Notes: generated from the letters alone by a model not told the origin. 7,083 nt of DNA from Clostridia bacterium (GCA_017964105.1 JAGCSP010000058.1:1-7083); one strand, 5' to 3'. Counted from the first letter of the stretch, positions 1 to 6,403 are shown. Made by a program: numbers and translations.

Positions 1-581
1 ATATTTGAAGCAGTAGTATTATTTTTTGCTGCAACATATGGATAAACATCTGTTGTAAGACTGCCAAGATTAAAATCTTTATTTACACAAACAGATATGC
101 ACTCTTTTGTAAATTTGAACCCAACCCATTTTTGTGTAAATCCTAACTTTGTTAAATAGTTATTTAATACAATGTTTAATTTTTCATTATTTACACACAT
201 AAGTTTACTATGTGAAATTAATTTATAATGATTTAAAATGTTTTGCAACATTGACACAACTTGATTTGGTACGCAATAAATAAAATTTTCATTTTTACAA
301 TATTCTTTTACATCGTCAAAATTATCACCAACATATGCTACTGCACTTCTTTTCAATAAATCAGTGTTCATAAATTTTGTAATAGCATAAAATTCATCAA
401 TTGTGTCTTTGCTAAAAAATAAAATACTTGACCTAATAAGCATTAATTTATTAATTAACTCATCAAATCCATTAATGTAAGATACTTCGCAGTTATATTT
501 AAGTAACTCCTTTCTTAGATTATAAGCAAAATCACAATCTTTTTTTACTAGTAATAACACTTTTGTTTTATTCTCTTCCAT
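1..581 (-). CDS. spo0A: Spo0A-like sporulation response regulator with degenerate receiver domain (3' end missing)
   Basis: Spo0A is the master transcription factor for entry into sporulation, normally activated by phosphorylation of its receiver domain. I translated 193 codons from ATG at 581 to the window edge; about 50 C-terminal residues should lie outside. The start is supported by AAGGAGAA six bases upstream. Residues 135-193 align without gaps to the start of the B. subtilis Spo0A effector domain as I recall it, sharing LGS (172-174), YP (180-181) and NTTAS (188-192). Residues 7-120 have the length and hydrophobic pattern of a receiver, but the active site is gone: the acidic pair is replaced (VKK at 12-14), the phosphoacceptor Asp is Ser57 (ILFFSKD), the Thr/Ser position is Val84 and the Lys before the conserved Pro105 is Val104. 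The linker is shorter than in Bacillus. Its position behind spoIVB is the classic spo0A locus. A diverged paralogue is possible, but synteny favours the true orthologue. Confidence 0.86.
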   Translation of the reverse strand, partial: MEENKTKVLLLVKKDCDFAYNLRKELLKYNCEVSYINGFDELINKLMLIRSSILFFSKDTIDEFYAITKFMNTDLLKRSAVAYVGDNFDDVKEYCKNENFIYCVPNQVVSMLQNILNHYKLISHSKLMCVNNEKLNIVLNNYLTKLGFTQKWVGFKFTKECISVCVNKDFNLGSLTTDVYPYVAAKNNTTASN

Positions 582-585
582 TGTT

Positions 586-593
586 TTCTCCTT
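586..593 (-). promoter_or_regulatory. Ribosome binding site of the spo0A-like gene
   Basis: On the minus strand the sequence AAGGAGAA lies just ahead of the ATG at 581, with about six bases between the AGGAG core (588-592) and the start codon. It fixes the start of this edge-truncated gene and argues that the gene is translated rather than decayed. Confidence 0.8.
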
Positions 594-608
594 GGTTTAC
601 AATGGGAG

Positions 609-635
609 TATATAACATTTTTTTAAAAATGTAAA
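609..635 (-). promoter_or_regulatory. Predicted sigma-A-type promoter of the spo0A-like gene (extended -10)
   Basis: Reading the minus strand, TTTACA (630-635) is followed 15 bases later by TATATA (609-614). The -10 is preceded by TGT (615-617), giving an extended -10 that can compensate for the short spacer. Transcription would start near 602 and leave a leader of about 20 bases containing the ribosome binding site. In Bacillus, spo0A has a vegetative and a sigma-H promoter; I see no convincing sigma-H site here. In AT-rich DNA such matches also arise by chance. Confidence 0.5.
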
Positions 636-639
636 TAAA

Positions 640-676
640 TTTGTACAAAATAAGTACAAAAATATATATTTTGTAC
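640..676. repeat. GTAC-centred inverted repeats upstream of the spo0A-like promoter (possible operator)
   Basis: Three GTAC words lie in 34 bases between the spoIVB stop and the predicted -35. The first is in a perfect 10-bp palindrome, TTTGTACAAA (640-649). The other two form an inverted repeat, GTACAAAA (654-661) and TTTTGTAC (669-676), separated by seven bases. The stem is too AT-rich and lacks the GC core and T-tract of a terminator, so binding by a dimeric regulator is the better guess. The regulator is unknown; these are not Spo0A boxes (TGTCGAA type). Confidence 0.5.
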
Positions 677-679
677 AAT

Positions 680-1891
680 TTAGGTATTTAACATCCAATC
701 AATATATATGCCAAATCCTTTAGTTGGATCGTTTACAAACACATGAGTTACAGCACCAACTAATTTGCCATCTTGTATTATTGGACTACCACTCATACCT
801 TGAACAATTCCGCCAGTTTTGTCCAATAATCGTTTGTCAATTACTCTTAAAACCATGCTTTTTTCTTCTGCCAAGTTTTGAAAATTAGTTTTGATTATTT
901 CAATATCAAATGCTTCAATATTATATCCATCAATAGTACTTAAAATTTGTGCCTTTCCAGGTTTTACGGTTAGTCTACCACCAATATTTGTTGTTTGTTT
1001 ATTCTCGCTTAGTGTATTATCTTGTGTCACACTACCAAACACACCAAAATTAGTATTTTTATCTACATTCCCTTGCGAATTAGTAGTATTAAAAATACCT
1101 AGCAACTCGCCTGGCGACCCCATTTGACCTTTCTTTACACCTATTACATTTGCCTCATAAATATCACCACCAGTAATATCAAAAACTTGATTTGAACTAT
1201 TGGTTATGGCATGACCCAAAGAACCAAATCTACCAGTAGTTTCATTTACAAATGTAAGTGTACCAATGCCAGAAGCGTCAGATTTGAGCCATAACCCGAT
1301 TTTATATGTATTACTTTGTAAATCTAAAACAGGCGTTATATTAATGGTCTTTAATTGGCCATTTCTATTTACTTTTAATTGTATTTCTCCACTACTATAA
1401 GTCAATAAATAATTATTTACATCACCAACATCATTTATTTCAATATTGTCGATATGCGTTATTATATCTCCAATTTTTAAACCACTAATTGCAAATGGGC
1501 TTACCGCTCCATCTTTTGTTATTATAAAATTACTACCAACTACCACAACACCTTTACTACCAATACTAAAACCAAGACAATTGCCACCGGCATAAATTTC
1601 ATCATCCTGCAAAACGTTTACACGTAAATTAGTGATGTTAAATAAGTTAAAGAGTTTGTATTTAAGTATGTATTCATCAAAATTATCAGTATCACTTTTT
1701 GCATCTACTCTACACAACTCTGTTGCGTAAAATAAGCCATTTTTCTGCAATTTGCATAACTCTTCTTTTGTAATACAATTATTTGATCCAAGTGTAGCTA
1801 TAACATCATAAGGATAGCTAATTGCAATAATTAAAAATAATACACATAGAATGCAAAAAATTACAACTCGATTTGTCTTTGATGTGTACAT
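680..1891 (-). CDS. spoIVB: SpoIVB serine peptidase (stage IV sporulation protein B, family S55)
   Basis: SpoIVB is made in the forespore, acts in the space between the forespore membranes and cleaves SpoIVFA, releasing the SpoIVFB protease that activates pro-sigma-K. The 403-residue product is slightly shorter than the 426 of B. subtilis. Residues 9-26 form one N-terminal membrane segment or uncleaved signal. A PDZ domain covers roughly 112-190 and the S55 peptidase domain about 195-403. The triad can be placed by comparison with B. subtilis: His227 in SLGHAIT, Asp352 in VIDKRLL and Ser367 in GIVQGMSGSP, followed by the signature AVTHVFVNDP. All are intact, so the enzyme should be active. 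The start has AAAGGAG (1902-1908) ten bases upstream. The gene lies 40 bases behind recN with no terminator between them. Four cysteines (39, 46, 60, 105) fall outside the membrane. Confidence 0.96.
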   Translation of the reverse strand: MYTSKTNRVVIFCILCVLFLIIAISYPYDVIATLGSNNCITKEELCKLQKNGLFYATELCRVDAKSDTDNFDEYILKYKLFNLFNITNLRVNVLQDDEIYAGGNCLGFSIGSKGVVVVGSNFIITKDGAVSPFAISGLKIGDIITHIDNIEINDVGDVNNYLLTYSSGEIQLKVNRNGQLKTINITPVLDLQSNTYKIGLWLKSDASGIGTLTFVNETTGRFGSLGHAITNSSNQVFDITGGDIYEANVIGVKKGQMGSPGELLGIFNTTNSQGNVDKNTNFGVFGSVTQDNTLSENKQTTNIGGRLTVKPGKAQILSTIDGYNIEAFDIEIIKTNFQNLAEEKSMVLRVIDKRLLDKTGGIVQGMSGSPIIQDGKLVGAVTHVFVNDPTKGFGIYIDWMLNT

Positions 1892-1931
1892 AAAAAAACT
1901 ACTCCTTTTATAGAATAGTTTTTATATTTTT

Positions 1932-3629
1932 TTATTTATTATTCATTTTTATAAGTTCAGCTTCTTTTATGAGTTCGCTTGCATGTTTACTTGCATATTC
2001 TACACTATTTACACTACCAATCATTCGAGTAATCTCTTGTTGTTTACCATTAGCATCTAAGAACATAACATTAGTAGTTGTTTTATTTTCTGATTCTGTC
2101 TTTTTAATTAAATAGTTATTATCGCCAAAACATGCTATTTGTGCCAAGTGAGTTACACATAATACTTGTGCATTTTTAGCAATTCTACTAATCTTTTTTG
2201 CAACTATTGTTCCAACTTCACCACCAATGCCTGCGTCAATTTCATCAAACACATATGTTTTGTTATCGCCACCAGCAACACACTTAAATGCAAGCATAAA
2301 TCTTGACATTTCACCACCACTTATTATTTTAGATAGTGGCGCTACTGGAACACCCAAGTTTGCACTAAATAAAAACTCAACATTATCAGCACCATTTGAT
2401 GATACTATACTCATAATATTTGAAGAATTATATTCTTCAAAATTGACAACAAATTTGGCATTTTTCATACCCAATTCTTTTAGTTCTGTCACAACATTAT
2501 TTTGTAATTTTTCAGCAATCATTTTACGCTTCTTCGTAAGCTCTTGACTTGCTTCATACACATCTTTGCATAATGCTTTTTTCTTATCAGTCAATTTTAC
2601 GATATTTACTTCTGCATTTAATAGTAAATCTAGTTTATTTTGTGCATTGTTTAAATATTTTAGTACTTCCGATATTGAACTACCATATTTGCGTTTTAAA
2701 TCCTTTATTGTTTCCAATCTATCAATTACAGCGTTTAAATCGTTTTCACTAAATTCTAGCCCACCGCTTTCCTCTTCTAATGTGGATACAATATCTTCCA
2801 CTTCATATTTGACAGATTGTAAACGCTTTTTTAAATCAACATATAAATCATCATAACGTTCAAGTAATTCTAGGTTTGAATTTGCCGCTTTGATGGCGCT
2901 TGAAATATTGTAATCACCATCAAGCAAACCAAGAGAAGAATTAATTAAATCAGCAATCTTTTCTCTATCCTGCAATTTCTTTAATTTCACTTCTAATTCT
3001 TGCTCTTCATTTTCAAGTAAATTAGCAGCAGAAATTTCGTCTATTTGATATTTTAAAATATCAATATTACGAATTCTTTCTTCCCCTAAGCCGCCCAAAG
3101 ACGCAATTTGAGAATCAATTTCTTTGATTTCATCAAGTAATAAACTTAATTTGTTTTTTAGTGACAACAAACTATCTTCATCCACATCATCAAGCATAGC
3201 CAAATGATTTTTGGAATCAAGCAATACAACACTATCATGTTGTCCAAAAATATTCACAAGCAAATATGTAATTTTCTTTAGAACAGAAACAGATGTTATT
3301 TCACCATTCACTCTGCACTCATTTTTCCCTTGCAAATTCATTATTCTAGATACTACAAGAATACTTTCTTCTTCTAAACCTAATAATTCAAATATTTCTT
3401 TCTTTTGAGGAACATCACTTAAATCAAATACAGCTGTTACACTAGCAGCATCCTCACCAGACTTAATTAGTGTTTTATCTGCTCTTGCACCAAGAACAAA
3501 TTCCAATGAATCAATAATTATAGATTTACCCGCTCCAGTCTCACCACTAAGCACATTAAAACCATGCCCAAACTCAATTGTGCACTCATCAATTATTGCA
3601 ATGTTTTTTATCTTTAGTTGTTTTAGCAT
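1932..3629 (-). CDS. recN: DNA repair protein RecN (SMC-like ATPase)
   Basis: RecN is a cohesin-like ATPase that gathers and tethers DNA ends during recombinational repair of double-strand breaks. The product has 565 residues, close to the B. subtilis 576. The N-terminal half of the ATPase head carries Walker A, GETGAGKS (29-36), and a GQHD segment (129-132). The middle (about 155-385) is rich in Leu, Glu and Lys and fits the two coiled-coil arms. The C-terminal head half has the ABC signature ISGGEMSR (436-443), Walker B TYVFDEIDAG (458-467, with Asp462 and Glu463) and the switch histidine in VTHLAQ (492-497). Nothing essential is missing. GAGG (3635-3638) sits five bases before the ATG at 3629. 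The gene follows the argR terminator and has its own candidate promoter. Confidence 0.97.
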   Translation of the reverse strand: MLKQLKIKNIAIIDECTIEFGHGFNVLSGETGAGKSIIIDSLEFVLGARADKTLIKSGEDAASVTAVFDLSDVPQKKEIFELLGLEEESILVVSRIMNLQGKNECRVNGEITSVSVLKKITYLLVNIFGQHDSVVLLDSKNHLAMLDDVDEDSLLSLKNKLSLLLDEIKEIDSQIASLGGLGEERIRNIDILKYQIDEISAANLLENEEQELEVKLKKLQDREKIADLINSSLGLLDGDYNISSAIKAANSNLELLERYDDLYVDLKKRLQSVKYEVEDIVSTLEEESGGLEFSENDLNAVIDRLETIKDLKRKYGSSISEVLKYLNNAQNKLDLLLNAEVNIVKLTDKKKALCKDVYEASQELTKKRKMIAEKLQNNVVTELKELGMKNAKFVVNFEEYNSSNIMSIVSSNGADNVEFLFSANLGVPVAPLSKIISGGEMSRFMLAFKCVAGGDNKTYVFDEIDAGIGGEVGTIVAKKISRIAKNAQVLCVTHLAQIACFGDNNYLIKKTESENKTTTNVMFLDANGKQQEITRMIGSVNSVEYASKHASELIKEAELIKMNNK

Positions 3630-3642
3630 TTTGTCCTCAAAT

Positions 3643-3655
3643 ATTACAATGTAAT
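3643..3655. repeat. Palindrome at the recN transcription start region
   Basis: ATTACA and TGTAAT flank a single central base (3649), forming a 13-base near-perfect palindrome. It overlaps the end of the predicted -10 and the expected transcription start of recN, the place where a repressor would act. It does not match the Gram-positive LexA box (GAAC...GTTC). A chance occurrence is possible. Confidence 0.3.
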
Positions 3656-3682
3656 TTTAACAAATAAAAAATATTTTTACAA
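3654..3682 (-). promoter_or_regulatory. Predicted sigma-A promoter of recN
   Basis: On the minus strand TTGTAA (3677-3682) and TAAAAT (3654-3659) are separated by 17 bases. The -10 is extended by TGT (3660-3662). It begins directly after the argR terminator stem, so it would restart transcription for recN and probably spoIVB. The leader would be about 20 bases long. Local AT richness lowers confidence. Confidence 0.5.
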
Positions 3683-3684
3683 AC

Positions 3685-3714
3685 AAAAATAGATAGCAGA
3701 AGCTATCTATTTTT
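3685..3714 (-). terminator. Rho-independent terminator of argR
   Basis: A perfect 13-bp stem pairs 3685-3697 with 3702-3714 around a four-base loop; the inner part is AGATAGC/GCTATCT. On the minus strand the outer stem ends in a run of T. The hairpin begins two bases past the argR stop codon (3717-3719). The stem is flanked by A and T runs on both sides, so it could also work rightward, but no plus-strand gene reads into it. Confidence 0.85.
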
Positions 3715-3716
3715 TA

Positions 3717-4169
3717 TTATTTAAGTAATTCAGATAATTTATCTTTTATATAGTATGCATCATCAACGTCAGATGCTATTACCATAACTGTGTCATCACC
3801 AAATGTTGATCCCATAACTTGTGACATCGACATACCATCTACAATGTCACTAACCATTGCAGCGGTACCCTTTAGTACTTTTACAACCACTAAGTTCATA
3901 GCACACTTTACTGATACAACACACTCTTTGAATATAGACATTATTTTATTAGAAACAGGTTGAACACTTGCACTGACAGTAGCATATTTGTACTTTTTGC
4001 TATCTGACATAATCTTAATCAAACCTAATTCTTTAATATCTCTACTAATTGTTGCTTGAGTTACATCATATCCAGCAGCTTTTAAACTAGCCACTAACTC
4101 CTCTTGTGTTTCAACCTCATTGGTTGAAATAATTTCTAAAATCTTTGATTGTCTGTTATTTCTTGCCAT
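3717..4169 (-). CDS. argR: Arginine repressor ArgR/AhrC
   Basis: ArgR is a hexameric, arginine-sensing regulator that represses arginine biosynthesis and, in Bacillus, activates arginine catabolism. The product has 150 residues, the normal family length (AhrC has 149). The N-terminal winged helix-turn-helix (about 1-70) contains the recognition-helix signature QATISRDIKELGLIK (38-52), with Ser42 and Arg43 as the DNA-contacting pair. The C-terminal trimerisation and arginine-binding domain (about 75-150) has Asp111 and the GDDT motif (124-127), whose two aspartates bind the arginine cofactor in known ArgR proteins. GAGG (4176-4179) lies six bases before the ATG. Its own promoter and terminator make it a single-gene unit, and ARG-box-like sites at the promoter suggest autoregulation. 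In Bacilli and Clostridia the gene commonly precedes recN, as here, although the functional link is unclear. Confidence 0.96.
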   Translation of the reverse strand: MARNNRQSKILEIISTNEVETQEELVASLKAAGYDVTQATISRDIKELGLIKIMSDSKKYKYATVSASVQPVSNKIMSIFKECVVSVKCAMNLVVVKVLKGTAAMVSDIVDGMSMSQVMGSTFGDDTVMVIASDVDDAYYIKDKLSELLK

Positions 4170-4216
4170 TAAAGTCCTCTCCTGTAATGCATAATTATTT
4201 CAACTTGCGTGCTCTC

Positions 4217-4245
4217 ATTATACACCATAATTTATTTTTATGCAA
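4217..4245 (-). promoter_or_regulatory. Sigma-A promoter of argR
   Basis: Minus-strand TTGCAT (4240-4245) and a perfect TATAAT (4217-4222) are separated by the optimal 17 bases. Transcription should begin near 4210 and give a leader of about 40 bases with the ribosome binding site at its end. This is the best promoter match in the window. Confidence 0.85.
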
Positions 4246-4246
4246 T
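4229..4246 (-). promoter_or_regulatory. Weak ARG-box-like site overlapping the argR -35
   Basis: The minus strand reads ATTGCATAAAAATAAATT. Its first seven bases match the half-site of the inverted B. subtilis ARG box, and the other half is degenerate. It covers the -35 element, and its centre is 23 bases from the stronger upstream box, so two ArgR trimers could bind cooperatively and block RNA polymerase. Confidence 0.35.
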
Positions 4247-4251
4247 AGTTT

Positions 4252-4269
4252 TTTGCATATTTATTCATT
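4252..4269 (-). promoter_or_regulatory. ARG box (ArgR operator) upstream of argR
   Basis: The minus strand reads AATGAATAAATATGCAAA, which by eye matches the B. subtilis AhrC consensus (CATGAATAAAAATKCAAK) at 15 of 18 positions. It lies six bases upstream of the argR -35. A further palindrome, TGAATATTCA (4280-4289), may be an extra half-site pair. The position fits negative autoregulation of argR by its own product. Confidence 0.6.
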
Positions 4270-4289
4270 TTATTTTTTATGAATATTCA

Positions 4290-4397
4290 GGCCGATTTAT
4301 AATTATAAATAACTTTTGTATATTTATGCACACATGAAATGCGCCTATATTTAGCCATATTTTAATAATATCGAATATGTATACATCGGCAAAATAC
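4290..4397. other. Intergenic stretch between the argR operator and the proS terminator
   Basis: This AT-rich stretch holds no open reading frame, RNA gene or strong hairpin that I can support. The only structure seen is a 6-bp inverted match, GCCGAT (4291-4296) with ATCGGC (4385-4390), 88 bases apart and probably accidental. Confidence 0.6.
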
Positions 4398-4429
4398 AAA
4401 AAAGGCACAATATACATAATTATTGTGCC
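4398..4429 (-). terminator. Rho-independent terminator behind proS
   Basis: Minus-strand GGCACAATA (4421-4429) pairs perfectly with TATTGTGCC (4404-4412) around an eight-base loop and is followed at once by six T (4398-4403). It lies 40 bases past the proS stop and ends the xseA-xseB-proS transcript, insulating argR. Confidence 0.92.
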
Positions 4430-4469
4430 ATTAAAATTTTTAATATTTTGCATAATATTTTGCGTTAAA

Positions 4470-6188
4470 TTATTTTAAGAAATTTACCACTTCTTTTGTA
4501 CTCATATTTTGTTTTTCAAGAGTGCGTCTTGTGATTACTTCCAAGTTGTCATCTTGGGCTCCCCTACCCACCACAATTATATATGGCATACCAGTAAGTT
4601 CTGCATCATTTAGTTTTACACCAATACTTTCTTTTCTGTCGTCAAGTAATACATCTATGCCTTTCTTTTCAAGTGAAGAATATAACTTTTCAGCCGCCTT
4701 AACTTGAACATCATCTTTTGAATTTGCAATCACTATTGTTGCCTTGTATGGTGCAACAATCTCAGGCCATACAATACCCTTCTCATCGGCATATTGTTCT
4801 ACAAGTGCACTAAGTGTTCTACTTACACCAATTCCATAGCAACCCATTTCCATGACTTGTGATTTACCATTTTCATCTAAGAACTTGCAATCAAGCAAAC
4901 TTGTGTAATGTGTACCAAGCTTAAATATGTGTCCAAGTTCAATGCCTCGAATAATACTTATCACACCACCACACACTGGACATACATCTCCGGTGGTAAT
5001 TTTTCTAATATCAGCAAATGAACTTTGCTCTTCTCCATCAACAATACATGACAAGCCCATATCTGATAGGTTTACATTTATATAGTGTTTATCTTTTTCG
5101 TTTGCACCACAAATAAAGTTTTTCATGTTTAGAACTGAGTTATCAGCAACCATCATGCAATGATGCAAATTCATAGGTCCCACAAATCCTGCAACACTAC
5201 CAATATTTTCAATCTGTATTGGTGTTGCCATCTCTAAGTTGCTTGCACCAACATAGTTTGCAAGTTTTGTTTCTTCTACTTCATGGTCACCACGAACAAA
5301 CGCAACTATTGTTCCTTTGTCTGATTCATATACAACTGCCTTCAAGAAATCTTTAGCTGTGACATTCTTGCCAAGTTCTTTATTAAAGAATTCCAATAAT
5401 TCATCAATTGTTTTTACAGCAGGCGTAGAAACCTTTTGAATATCAAACATTTCTACTTCACTATTATCTCTATCAAATACTACTTTTGCTTTTTCAATAT
5501 TGGCTGCAAAATCGCAATGATTACATACCGCTATTTCATCTTCGCCTTGATCGTTTTTAGCCATAAATTCTTGGCTACCACTGCCACCCATAGCGCCAGA
5601 ATCAGCCTCTACAGGCACAACATCTAGTCCAAGTCTACTAAATATATTTGTATATGCTGTACGCATGGTTTTGTATGTCTCAGTCAAACTTGCGCCATCT
5701 GTATGGAAAGAATAAGCATCTTTCATCACAAATTCTTTTGCTCTTTGCAAACCAAATCTTGGACGCACTTCATCTCTAAACTTGTTTTGAATTTGATATA
5801 GTGTAACTGGCAATTGTTTGTAACTAGTTACATAATCTTTTACAAGTAAAGTAAAAGCTTCTTCGTGTGTAGGACCTAAGCACATATCTTTACCATTACG
5901 ATCTTTCAATCTAAACATACTACTGCCAAATTTATCAATTCTACCTTGATACACTTCTTGTGGAAGAAGTTGGGGCATAAGCAATTCAATAGCACCAGCA
6001 TTATTCATCTCTTCTCTAATAACATTTTCAATGTTATTTAGTACTCTTAATGCAAGTGGCAAGTATACGTATGTACCCATTGCTTGTTTCTTTATATATC
6101 CAGCACGAACTAATAATTTGTGACTTTTAATTTCTGCATCACTAGGTGCTTCTCTATATGTTTTAAATAACATTTGTGAAATTCTCAT
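4470..6188 (-). CDS. proS: Prolyl-tRNA synthetase (bacterial type with editing domain)
   Basis: This class II cytoplasmic enzyme charges tRNA-Pro with proline. The 572-residue product has the usual bacterial length and the family N-terminus (MRISQM, then REAP and HKLLVRAGY), which supports the start at 6188. Class II motif 2 with its ATP-binding arginine is at about 137-161 (FRDEVRPRFG, then KEFVMKDAYSF). Motif 3 is at 449-465 (GCYGIGVSR). Between them, at about 226-396, lies the YbaK-like insertion domain that clears misformed Ala-tRNA-Pro; VRGDHEVEETKL is its recognisable core. It is flanked by CNHC (222-225) and CPVC (403-406). The anticodon-binding domain covers about 475-572. The GGAG ribosome binding site (6201-6204) lies inside the xseB end, 12 bases from the ATG, a rather long gap. 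The start is five bases past xseB, so translation is probably coupled. Confidence 0.97.
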   Translation of the reverse strand: MRISQMLFKTYREAPSDAEIKSHKLLVRAGYIKKQAMGTYVYLPLALRVLNNIENVIREEMNNAGAIELLMPQLLPQEVYQGRIDKFGSSMFRLKDRNGKDMCLGPTHEEAFTLLVKDYVTSYKQLPVTLYQIQNKFRDEVRPRFGLQRAKEFVMKDAYSFHTDGASLTETYKTMRTAYTNIFSRLGLDVVPVEADSGAMGGSGSQEFMAKNDQGEDEIAVCNHCDFAANIEKAKVVFDRDNSEVEMFDIQKVSTPAVKTIDELLEFFNKELGKNVTAKDFLKAVVYESDKGTIVAFVRGDHEVEETKLANYVGASNLEMATPIQIENIGSVAGFVGPMNLHHCMMVADNSVLNMKNFICGANEKDKHYINVNLSDMGLSCIVDGEEQSSFADIRKITTGDVCPVCGGVISIIRGIELGHIFKLGTHYTSLLDCKFLDENGKSQVMEMGCYGIGVSRTLSALVEQYADEKGIVWPEIVAPYKATIVIANSKDDVQVKAAEKLYSSLEKKGIDVLLDDRKESIGVKLNDAELTGMPYIIVVGRGAQDDNLEVITRRTLEKQNMSTKEVVNFLK

Positions 6189-6193
6189 ATGTT

Positions 6194-6403
6194 TTACTCA
6201 CTCCAATTTTCTTCTTTAAAACTTTCAATATCTTTTTTGATGATTGTTATTTTGCCTTTTGCTTCATTTAGTGCAGAATAACATTCTTTTGCAAGCGTAC
6301 TACCTTCTTCAAAAAGTTTAATGCCTTCTTCTAAAGATATTTCAGTTTCTTCTAATTTTGCAGTAATTTCTTGCAATCTTTGTATCTTCTTATCTATTTC
6401 CAT
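6194..6403 (-). CDS. xseB: Exodeoxyribonuclease VII small subunit
   Basis: XseB binds in several copies to the XseA catalytic subunit, forming exonuclease VII, which degrades single-stranded DNA from both ends in mismatch and damage repair. The product has 69 residues, within the family's short range. It is almost wholly helical and charged, with the family core LEEGIKLFEEGSTLAKEC at residues 24-41, following KLEETEIS. GAGAGGG (6409-6415) lies five bases before the ATG and inside the end of xseA. The start is only two bases after the xseA stop, so the two subunits are co-translated. proS follows five bases later. Confidence 0.95.
   Translation of the reverse strand: MEIDKKIQRLQEITAKLEETEISLEEGIKLFEEGSTLAKECYSALNEAKGKITIIKKDIESFKEENWSE

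Noticed and set aside
654..676. The GTACAAAA/TTTTGTAC hairpin as a spoIVB terminator
   Set aside because: The stem is weak and AT-rich and lacks a following T-tract on the minus strand; an operator is more likely.
1911..1933. Possible sigma-G promoter for spoIVB (TAAATA, then TATTCTA on the minus strand)
   Set aside because: The spacing of 15 is too short, both boxes are imperfect, and transcription would start inside the ribosome binding site at 1902-1908.
2227..2856. Open frames on the plus strand inside recN, and similar ones inside spoIVB, proS and xseA
   Set aside because: They lie antisense to well-conserved genes, lack ribosome binding sites and resemble no known protein.
4369..4375. 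TATCGAA, a 6/7 match to the Spo0A box
   Set aside because: It is a single imperfect 7-mer between a terminator and the argR operator, far from sporulation genes, and is expected by chance.
4442..4463. Direct repeat of AATATTTTGC, period 12, between the proS stop and its terminator
   Set aside because: Only two short copies of low complexity in AT-rich DNA, with no associated element.
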